Position numbers and translations under genes: made by a program. From assembly GCA_019753235.1 (NCBI GenBank), contig JAIELF010000020.1:1-64000 (forward strand): 64,000 nt of DNA, written 5' to 3'. This document shows, one piece after another, positions 39,576 through 46,875 of the stretch; positions within the stretch are counted from its first letter, which is position 1; each line of letters opens with the position of its first letter. This stretch comes from a bacterium (lineage in GTDB: Bacteria; Planctomycetota; Planctomycetia; Kolteriales; Kolteriaceae). Below the pieces are notes generated by a model. The model had not been told where the DNA came from and ran no database searches. It saw nothing but the letters and a program-made list of their open reading frames with translations.

Positions 39576-40883
39576 CTACACCGCCAACGATCGGTTCGAA
39601 ACCGTGGTTCTGGGCCAGAAGAGAATCATTGCCGCCAAACCGATCATGGGAGCCAAACCGACGATCGAAAGGCCCAGGGCGTAGCTTTGGGTCGCTTGAA
39701 TATGCTGACCTAGGAAAATCTGAGAAAGACTCGAAACGATCCAACCGCCAGCCGCGAGGAGGCCCGTAAAGAAGCCCAATCGCTCGGGGGGAAGTTCCTG
39801 GGTCATGGCATAATAGAACGGGTGCAAGCCCAAGATCCCGGCCCCTGCCAGAAAGAGAAGTCCCACCATCAGGCGATCATCCGATACTCGCGGGACCAAA
39901 GCGCCGCAGGCGGTGAGCATCGCAAAAAGGAAGAATCCCACCGTTCGTGCCCGGGGCAGAGGCCAGCCCCGATGCACCATCATGGCCACCAATCCCCCGG
40001 AGGCCAAACAGCCGATGTCGGCAGCGATGAAATAGCCCGACATCAATCCGCGGGTCGCCTCTTTGCTGTAGCCATGATGATCTTGAAGAAAGAGGGCGAG
40101 CCAGGCGCGAAGAAACTGCCAACTGATCGTCAGTGTCGCCACAATGACAAATAAGACAAGCAGTCGGCGAACCAAGTGCGTGGAAGTGTCAGCCATCATC
40201 GTGGTGGAAGCGCTTTCGTGATGCTCCACGCGCGGCGAGAGTCGATGGACCCCGACGACGGCAAACCACAACGGAATCCAAAGGAGACCCACCAGGCCAA
40301 TCGACCAAAAGGGAAACTCCCATGAGTTCCCCGCGCGATCGGACGCCTCGACGTAGATGGGGACAATGATCGCTCCGAGCGAGGCTCCGCTTTGCAGGAT
40401 GCCGTTACCCAGCGTCCGATCACGGGGAGAGAGTATGGATCGAATGGTGATGAGGGCGCAAGGCCAATGCCCCGCCTCGCAAAAGCCGAGCATCAGTCGG
40501 CAAATCAAGAGCCAACGAAAGACACCGGTGCCAGGCGACTCGGACGCGGATTCAAACGCTTGTGTGAGGGACTCTCGCCCCGCCATGGAGGTCGCGATGC
40601 CTGCTAGAGACCAACCGGCGAGCACGGCGGGGTAGAGAAATCGAGGGCCCATGCGATCGGCCAGCAAACCGAAGAAGAGAGAGCCGGCGGCAAATGCCAT
40701 TCCGAACGTCCCTTCGAGCCGACCGATGCGAGCCTCGGCCAACTGATACTTTGCCTTAAGTGTCGGCAAAGTGACGGCAAGAACTTGTCGATCCATGTAA
40801 TTGAGAAGCGTCGCCAGCAGCAGAACGATGCAAATCGACCAGGCACCTACCGAAGAGATTGACTTGACGGATTCATCGAGCAT
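39576..40883 (-). CDS. MFS transporter (hexuronate/ACS-type)
   Basis: A 435-residue major facilitator with about 12 hydrophobic segments. TM1 contains LLLATLLNYMDRQVLAVTLP, the N-Y-M-D-R signature of the anion:cation symporter branch (ExuT-like). A cytoplasmic loop RDRTLGNGILQSGASLGAII and the second-half GLFPRED-like region follow. AAGGA lies six bases before the ATG. The branch moves sugar acids and related organic anions, which fits an amidohydrolase operon, but the cargo cannot be assigned. It starts 25 bp after the amidohydrolase stop. Confidence 0.85.
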   Translation of the reverse strand: MLDESVKSISSVGAWSICIVLLLATLLNYMDRQVLAVTLPTLKAKYQLAEARIGRLEGTFGMAFAAGSLFFGLLADRMGPRFLYPAVLAGWSLAGIATSMAGRESLTQAFESASESPGTGVFRWLLICRLMLGFCEAGHWPCALITIRSILSPRDRTLGNGILQSGASLGAIIVPIYVEASDRAGNSWEFPFWSIGLVGLLWIPLWFAVVGVHRLSPRVEHHESASTTMMADTSTHLVRRLLVLFVIVATLTISWQFLRAWLALFLQDHHGYSKEATRGLMSGYFIAADIGCLASGGLVAMMVHRGWPLPRARTVGFFLFAMLTACGALVPRVSDDRLMVGLLFLAGAGILGLHPFYYAMTQELPPERLGFFTGLLAAGGWIVSSLSQIFLGQHIQATQSYALGLSIVGLAPMIGLAAMILFWPRTTVSNRSLAV

Positions 40884-40908
40884 GGATCGTCCTTCTATCG
40901 CTCGGTTG

Positions 40909-41895
40909 TTATGCAGCGAAAAAGACTCGCTTGGCGGTATCGCGAAGGAGATGACGTCGTTCGCTCGCCGAGAGAAAAGAAAGCCGATCCCGCACCAGCG
41001 ACAAAGAATCGATGTACCGATGGGGAGGCTGTACCTGATAAGGATTGTCCGAAGCCCACATCAATCGCTCGGGGCCGAACGCATCATAGAGTCGGCGAAT
41101 CATCGGAATCAAATCGTCGTACGGCGGAGACTTCTTACCCAGCGCGTAGAAGGCGGACACTTTCACGTAAGTCTGTCGGAAGCGCGCCAGCGAACAAAGC
41201 TGAGCAATCTGCTCGTCATCGATTCTCCCACTCACGCCGATCCGCGCGAAGTGGTCGACGACGACGCGCGTGTCTGGAAATCGCTCGCACATTTTCGCCG
41301 TCAACGACAGATCCGTGGGATTGATGAGAAGGCAAACGGCCAAATCCTGTTCGCCCGCAGCAGTCCAGAGCCGGGCCATCCCCGCATCCTCTAGCCAACT
41401 CCTTCTCCCCATCTCGGGCGGATAGAGCCGAAAGCCCCGAACACCTTTGGTCGCGAGATCCTTCATGGTCTCTGCCACACGAGGATCGTCATGATTCACA
41501 ATCGCCACGCCGCCGAAAGTCCCGGGATACTTGGCCATCATGTCCAACATGTAAGCATTATCGAATCCGTAGTAGCTCATCTGAATCAGGACGATTCGCT
41601 GGACACCAGCCGGTTTGGTGTGAAGAAAAAGCTCTTCCGGCGTAAAGCTGGCCGGCTGCATCGAGGCGGCCGAGAAACTCTTCGCGAGTGGATACTGCTT
41701 GATGTCGGACGTCCAGACATGCGTATGAGCATCGATCCAACCTTCGTCGCCAGACTCCTCTGAGGCGATGGTCGTTACTTGCATCGCGCCGAGTTCGCCC
41801 GTTCCGACGCCAGACAAAGTACCAGTCACGGCGCCCGCTATCCCGATGGCGAACGCTCGGCGAGACACACGGGGAGAATCTCCGCAGGATAACAT
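40909..41895 (-). CDS. Exported amidohydrolase-family TIM-barrel enzyme
   Basis: A 328-residue amidohydrolase_2-type protein. A twin-arginine-like leader (PRVSRRAFAIGIAGAVTGTL) shows that it is exported. The metal motif is WIDAHTHVW (H57, H59), a further metal or catalytic site is in VVVDHFARIG, and the final MWASDNPYQV gives the conserved aspartate. The subfamily resembles L-rhamnono- or L-fuconolactone lactonases and 2-pyrone-4,6-dicarboxylate hydrolase. Together with the downstream MFS sugar-acid-type transporter, lactone hydrolysis is the most likely role. It is first in the operon and divergent from the PLP-enzyme gene. Confidence 0.82.
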   Translation of the reverse strand: MLSCGDSPRVSRRAFAIGIAGAVTGTLSGVGTGELGAMQVTTIASEESGDEGWIDAHTHVWTSDIKQYPLAKSFSAASMQPASFTPEELFLHTKPAGVQRIVLIQMSYYGFDNAYMLDMMAKYPGTFGGVAIVNHDDPRVAETMKDLATKGVRGFRLYPPEMGRRSWLEDAGMARLWTAAGEQDLAVCLLINPTDLSLTAKMCERFPDTRVVVDHFARIGVSGRIDDEQIAQLCSLARFRQTYVKVSAFYALGKKSPPYDDLIPMIRRLYDAFGPERLMWASDNPYQVQPPHRYIDSLSLVRDRLSFLSASERRHLLRDTAKRVFFAA

Positions 41896-41952
41896 CGTGG
41901 AGGCACCTTACATCAGGAAAGAACGTCGGTGCGCCAGTGTAATGGTTCCAGA

Positions 41953-43017
41953 ATGCTTGCTCAAGCAGTAGACTTTATCGGAGTAGCTTTCCGGAGAAAT
42001 GATTTGGCCGACGATCCAGTGGTGACGATCGAGGATGTAAGGCAAGCGAGGCCGATCGTTTGGCAACATGCCTCGCCGGCCCCGCTCGTGCGTTGCGTCG
42101 CGATGGAGCAGGTGTTGAATCTCCCGGAATATCGGCGGGTATGGATCAAAGATTATGGATGGACACCCGTTGGTTCCTTCAAACTGATGGGAGCACTGGC
42201 ATGGATGCATCGCCATCAAGAGAAGATCGGCAACCGGCCAGTGGTGGCTCATTCGTCGGGCAACTTTGCCTCGGGTCTGGCTTTTGCTGGTAAGAGGTAT
42301 CGTAAGCGGGTCATCATCGTGATGCCTCAGAGCGCTCCGCGCATCAAGTTCGAGCGGACGCGATTCTTCGGCGCGGAGATTCGAACGTACGATATCGAGA
42401 CCGACCATCAAACAGGCGCTCGCGATCGAATGGTGCGAGATCTGGTGGACGAACTCGGGGCGGTGCAGGCGTCTCCCTACGACGATATCGACGTCATTGC
42501 CGGCAACGGTGTCGGCGGTATCGAGATCGCTCAGCAATTGAAACAAGATCAACGCGAGCTATCCCATTTTGTTTGCCCTATCAGTGGCGGGGGATTAATG
42601 GCGGGGCATGCGCTGGCCGTGGCCGATGTCTTTCCGAGTGCCGCGATCATCGGCATCGAACCGACTGGCGCTGACGACTATCGACGATCGCTTCTTCAGC
42701 ATAAGCGCGTTCGATTGGAAAAGCCGATGAGTATTTGTGATGGCCTTCTCTCGTACGATGTGGGCAAACACAACTGGCCGATTCTTGCTCGACTCGTTCG
42801 GACTTCTGTTGCGGTCGATGATGGCGTCACTTGTTCGGCGATGCGTTGGCTTTATGAACAGGTTGGTTTACGCACGGAGCCATCGGGCGCCATCGGCGTA
42901 GCGGCGTTGCTCTCGGGGCAAGTCGATACGGCCGGGCAGGGGGATATCGTTGTCGTGATCAGTGGTCGCAACATCGATGAGGATCGATTTCGTGTTTGGA
43001 TCGATCAGGCCTCTTAA
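41953..43017 (+). CDS. Fold-type II PLP enzyme, threonine/serine dehydratase-like
   Basis: A 354-residue protein. The PLP lysine is K77 in PVGSFKLMGAL, the substrate loop is SSGNFASG and the phosphate loop SGGGLMAGH, with EPTGADDY and CDGLLSYDVG near them. The order fits threonine ammonia-lyase or serine racemase-like enzymes; which amino acid is used cannot be told. The start is uncertain: ATG 41953 is used, a GTG at 41929 and a TTG downstream with GGAG are alternatives. Its 3' end overlaps the M20 peptidase gene by four bases. Confidence 0.83.
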   Translation: MLAQAVDFIGVAFRRNDLADDPVVTIEDVRQARPIVWQHASPAPLVRCVAMEQVLNLPEYRRVWIKDYGWTPVGSFKLMGALAWMHRHQEKIGNRPVVAHSSGNFASGLAFAGKRYRKRVIIVMPQSAPRIKFERTRFFGAEIRTYDIETDHQTGARDRMVRDLVDELGAVQASPYDDIDVIAGNGVGGIEIAQQLKQDQRELSHFVCPISGGGLMAGHALAVADVFPSAAIIGIEPTGADDYRRSLLQHKRVRLEKPMSICDGLLSYDVGKHNWPILARLVRTSVAVDDGVTCSAMRWLYEQVGLRTEPSGAIGVAALLSGQVDTAGQGDIVVVISGRNIDEDRFRVWIDQAS

Positions 43018-44156
43018 CTTGCCAGGAGCGCGCGGGCGATGCGCGCGTAGGCAATCGCGCCGGCTTGCAGATCTTCCAGAGTAATCGATTCGTCGATGGT
43101 GTGGGCCGACCGGATATCGCCTGGCCCCATGATGACGCAGGGAATCCCCGATCGAGCAATCTTGCTGGCATCGCAAGAGAAAGCAACCACTCCCGAGAGA
43201 TCGCGACCGAGCGTTTCGACCATTGTTCGGACGAACGGGCTGTCCGCGGGAATTGCGTAACCCGGATCATTGAGGACGGGTTGGCTTACCGAGCAGGATG
43301 TCCCCTGCGGCAGGGGAACATGCTTCACGATGTCGATAATCTCGCGGTGAACTTGATCCCCCTGTTGAGACGGTAACAGCCTGACGTCGACTTGGATCTC
43401 GCATTGGTCAGGTACAATGTTGACGCCGATCCCGCCGTGAATCAGGCCGATCGAACCGGTGCTAGGACCGAAATCGGGTTCGGTGATTTGGCTGAGAGTT
43501 TCCTCGAAGTATGTCTCGAGTGCTGGGATCACGCGGGCCATGGCCGAGATCGCACTGGCGCCGTCCTTGGGTCGGCTGCTATGAGCCGCCCGTCCGCGGG
43601 TGGTGACTTGAAACCGCAAACACCCTTTGCACCCGCGAATCACTTCTAAGCGTGTCGGCTCGCCGACAATGGCAAAGTCGATGGCAGGCTGATCCTTGAG
43701 TAAACGCTGTACCCCGATGAAGCAGAATTCTTCGTCGACGACGGCGGCCACCGTGACTTTACCGGTCCATTGGGCAGGCTGATCGCGCAGGTCCAGAAGT
43801 GCCGTCAACATGCAGGCGAGGGGACCTTTCATGTCGCTGGCCCCGCGGCCGTAGAGTCGTCCACCCGCAACAGTAGCGGCAAACGGATCGATCGTCATGC
43901 CTCCCACGCCGACGGTGTCCATGTGCCCGTTGAGAAGCAAGTGGGGCCGATCGCTCCCGTTCGTGAGCGAAATCAAGACGTTCGATCGTTTGTCGGTCAC
44001 GGGCTGAGTCGTAGTTTCAAAACCATGGGCTTCGCCCCACTTTGTCAACCAGAACGCAACGTCGCTTTCTCCCTTGCTGGTTGGATCGAACGACGGATTC
44101 ACGCTCGGAATCTGAATGAGCGATTGAGCGATGGAAAGTGCGCGCGATGGTTGCAT
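43014..44156 (-). CDS. M20 family metallopeptidase (ArgE/DapE-like)
   Basis: A 380-residue cytoplasmic zinc hydrolase. Metal and catalytic motifs are LLLNGHMDTVG (H78, D80), GRGASDMKGPLA (D108), VVDEEFCFIG (E142/E143) and the C-terminal AHTIDESI. The dimerisation domain contains RGRAAHSSRPKDGASA, typical of acetylornithine deacetylase and succinyl-diaminopimelate desuccinylase relatives. Amide-bond hydrolysis of an N-acyl amino acid is likely; the substrate is not certain. It is 43 bp downstream of the glycosyltransferase gene and may share its transcript. Confidence 0.9.
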   Translation of the reverse strand: MQPSRALSIAQSLIQIPSVNPSFDPTSKGESDVAFWLTKWGEAHGFETTTQPVTDKRSNVLISLTNGSDRPHLLLNGHMDTVGVGGMTIDPFAATVAGGRLYGRGASDMKGPLACMLTALLDLRDQPAQWTGKVTVAAVVDEEFCFIGVQRLLKDQPAIDFAIVGEPTRLEVIRGCKGCLRFQVTTRGRAAHSSRPKDGASAISAMARVIPALETYFEETLSQITEPDFGPSTGSIGLIHGGIGVNIVPDQCEIQVDVRLLPSQQGDQVHREIIDIVKHVPLPQGTSCSVSQPVLNDPGYAIPADSPFVRTMVETLGRDLSGVVAFSCDASKIARSGIPCVIMGPGDIRSAHTIDESITLEDLQAGAIAYARIARALLAS

Positions 44157-44199
44157 AGCGACCTATTCTTCTGGTGGCCTGACAAATCCGCTCGTTGTT

Positions 44200-45213
44200 T
44201 TATGACTCCGCCGGGCCGAACTCTTGTCCGCTCCATAAGCGGGCCAAAACAGTGGTGTAATGTTCCGGCGTGAATCGGCTCTCAACGATCTCTCGACCCC
44301 GACGAGCAAGTTCGGCTCTTCGCTCGGGATGCGCGGCAAGTTCTCGAATGGCATCGCTCCACTCGTCCTCGGTGGTGGCGCTTAACGAGCCACCGAAGGC
44401 GATGATTTCTCGCTGGACTCCCACAGGCGACGCGATTGACGGGACGCCTGCGGCCAGATACTGCAGCAATCGAAGTCCACATTTCCCACGGGTCCAAGCA
44501 TCATCGGGGAGCGGGGCCAAACCGATCTGCAATGATTGCAGATCGCGAACCTCGGTTGCCGGCGACCAGGGGATCTCTTCCGTATCGATCTCCTTCATCA
44601 TTCCACTTCGGGACGCGCCGATCACTCGCATGACGACGGGCTTTTGTTCCTCGTACACGAGTCGAAAGATCGGCCGGAGGTCTTTCAGGTAAGGAAGCGT
44701 CGAGGGCTGACCGATCCAGCCGATTGTAAGTCGAACGTCTTCGATCGGGGGGGGCGGGAATGGATAGCGGGCCAGATCAATGGCAGTCGGAACGATTTCG
44801 ATTTGTTGCCGTGCACCGTAGTATCGGGCAAGTTCGGCAAGAGTAGTATTGCCCGGCGTTAGGGCGTCGGCCAAGGCAGCCATGGCCCGGAATTGCACGA
44901 CCTTGTCGAGCAGCAACCAGGGATAGCCCTTGGTGGAATCCCGACGGGTCGGGTTGTCATCGAAATCGAAGGCGAGCCAGCGAGCATTCCTTCGCAAGCG
45001 AATCAATTGCCCGATGGGCATCAGGCACCGAAAGACAACGACAGCGTCATAATCGCGAGCGCTGTCCAAGATGGCATATCGTTCTCGGCGCGATGCAGGC
45101 CAAGGCATCGGCCATACGTCGATACCGAGTCGGGCAAGGCCCGGCCGATGTAAGCCCAGACGGTAACGCGTGGCGGGGTCGTCTGCTTCTCGGGTGATCG
45201 CCAGTATTCGCAC
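44200..45213 (-). CDS. Glycosyltransferase, GT4-like
   Basis: A 337-residue protein. The start is a GTG at 45213 with AGGAG six bases upstream, opening VRILAITREADDPATRYRL; an upstream in-frame ATG would add a sequence with no similarity. The C-terminal half has the GT-B donor-site pattern LAPLPDDAWTRGKCGLRLLQ followed by YLAAGVPSIASPVG, with LTIGWIGQPSTLPYL at the start of the second Rossmann domain. It should transfer a sugar from an activated donor. It is divergent from the sulfatase gene at 45401. Confidence 0.85.
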   Translation of the reverse strand: MRILAITREADDPATRYRLGLHRPGLARLGIDVWPMPWPASRRERYAILDSARDYDAVVVFRCLMPIGQLIRLRRNARWLAFDFDDNPTRRDSTKGYPWLLLDKVVQFRAMAALADALTPGNTTLAELARYYGARQQIEIVPTAIDLARYPFPPPPIEDVRLTIGWIGQPSTLPYLKDLRPIFRLVYEEQKPVVMRVIGASRSGMMKEIDTEEIPWSPATEVRDLQSLQIGLAPLPDDAWTRGKCGLRLLQYLAAGVPSIASPVGVQREIIAFGGSLSATTEDEWSDAIRELAAHPERRAELARRGREIVESRFTPEHYTTVLARLWSGQEFGPAES

Positions 45214-45400
45214 AAGACACTCCTCGATGAAGCGATCGTCCCTGCCCAGATCTTTTGCCAATTGCCCGTTGCCAGACCGAGGGGATGATCGCCACAATCG
45301 GGAGGGATCTGTTCCTAGGATCGAGTCTTTCACGCAAGAGAATGATGTCTCGTCCTTTGAACTACTGCCCTTTATCTAAACCAACGGGAAGGTTATCTCC

Positions 45401-46846
45401 GTGTTATATCTTTTAGCAGCAACTCTTTTCTTGTTGGATTCGCCGGCGCCAGGCAAACCTAACATTGTCATCTTCTTTGCCGATGATCTGGGCTACGGCG
45501 ATATCGGCGTCAACGGGGCCAAGGGTTTTAAGACGCCCGCGATCGATCGCCTTGCCCAAGAGGGGAGGCAATTCAAAAGCTTCTACGTGGCCCAGGCGGT
45601 CTGCTCCGCATCAAGAGCTGCTCTCTTAACCGGTTGTTATCCCCATCGGATCGGCATTCATCAAGCATTGAATCCCAGAGACAAGGTCGGCATATCGGCC
45701 AGCGAAATCACCCTGGGGGAACTCTGCAAGAGCCAAGGTTACGCGACCGGCGTGTTCGGCAAATGGCACCTCGGTTGGCAGCGTCCCTTTCTTCCGTTGC
45801 AACATGGATTCGATGAGTATGTCGGTTTGCCGTACTCGAACGACATGTGGGGCTTCTCGCCTGGATTCGAGAATTTCCCTCGCGGCGACAAACGCCGACT
45901 CCGCGAATTTCCACCGCTCCCTCTTTTCGAAGGGAACGAAGTCATCAAAAAAAGTGTTGAGCCGGAGGACCAAAAAGGCCTCACCCAACTCTATGCCGAC
46001 AAAGCGATCAGCTTCGTCGTGCGACATCGCGATCAGCCTTTCTTGCTGTATGTTCCATTCACGATGCCGCACGTTCCTCTCTATGCGACCAAAGCATTCG
46101 AAGGATCCAGCGAGCAGGGGATCTTCGGCGATGTGGTGCAAGAGCTAGACGCCAACGTCGGGCGGGTTGTTCAGAAGATCGATGAGCTAGGGCTCAAGGA
46201 AAAGACGCTGATTGTCTTCAGTTCGGATAACGGCCCATGGACATCGTTCGGTAATCATGCTGGTTCGTCGGGAGGTCTGCGAGAAGCGAAGGGGACTTGC
46301 TGGGAAGGAGGCGTTCGCGTGCCGTGCGTGATGCGCTGGCCTGGCAAGATACCGGCCGGGACGATTTGCGAGGAACCACTCATGACGATCGATCTTTTTC
46401 CCACGATCGCAAAGTTGATCGGGGCCGAACTGCCGAGCCATTCGATTGATGGGATGGATGTTTGGCCTCTGCTGGCAGGCGTGCCTGACGCGAAGAGTCC
46501 GCAAGAGGCTTACTACTTTTATTTCCAGCGAGGCGAAATGCAGGCGATGCGATCGGGCAAGTGGAAGCTGATCTTTCCGCACAAGTATCGCACGCTGTCG
46601 GGTCGGCCTGGGGGAGAGAACGGACTGCCGGCCAAGTTTGATTTTGTTGAGGCAGGTCTGGAACTCTACGATTTGCAAACAGATCCTGGCGAGACGACGG
46701 ATGTGGCTAAGGATCATCCCGGCAAAGTGAATCAACTTACTCAATGGGCAGACGCCGCTCGCGCGCGAATGGGCGATGCTCTCACGCAGACGAACGGCAC
46801 CGACGTTCGAAAGCCCGGCATTTTCAAAGACAAGGTCCGGGAATAG
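45401..46846 (+). CDS. Secreted sulfatase (arylsulfatase A-like)
   Basis: A 481-residue sulfatase starting at GTG 45401 with GGAAGG eight bases upstream. A short leader MLYLLAATLFLLDSPAPG is followed by the metal site IVIFFADDLGYGD (D28/D29). The signature is C68-S-A-S-R with AALLTGCYPHR; Cys68 is the formylglycine site. Other active-site motifs are FGKWHLGW and SSDNGPWTS. It closely resembles arylsulfatase A/GalNAc-6-sulfatase type proteins. It is divergent from the glycosyltransferase and convergent with the protease gene; a perfect hairpin spans its stop codon. Confidence 0.92.
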   Translation: MLYLLAATLFLLDSPAPGKPNIVIFFADDLGYGDIGVNGAKGFKTPAIDRLAQEGRQFKSFYVAQAVCSASRAALLTGCYPHRIGIHQALNPRDKVGISASEITLGELCKSQGYATGVFGKWHLGWQRPFLPLQHGFDEYVGLPYSNDMWGFSPGFENFPRGDKRRLREFPPLPLFEGNEVIKKSVEPEDQKGLTQLYADKAISFVVRHRDQPFLLYVPFTMPHVPLYATKAFEGSSEQGIFGDVVQELDANVGRVVQKIDELGLKEKTLIVFSSDNGPWTSFGNHAGSSGGLREAKGTCWEGGVRVPCVMRWPGKIPAGTICEEPLMTIDLFPTIAKLIGAELPSHSIDGMDVWPLLAGVPDAKSPQEAYYFYFQRGEMQAMRSGKWKLIFPHKYRTLSGRPGGENGLPAKFDFVEAGLELYDLQTDPGETTDVAKDHPGKVNQLTQWADAARARMGDALTQTNGTDVRKPGIFKDKVRE

Positions 46847-46862
46847 TCAGGGACCTTGTCTT
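46827..46862. terminator. Perfect 12-bp hairpin between convergent genes
   Basis: AAGACAAGGTCC (46827-46838) and GGACCTTGTCTT (46851-46862) pair perfectly around a 12-base loop that holds the sulfatase stop codon (46844-46846). The site lies between the 3' ends of the sulfatase and the minus-strand protease (stop at 46876), as expected for a bidirectional terminator, but no T-run follows on either side. Confidence 0.55.
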
Positions 46863-46875
46863 CGGCATGAAATAG

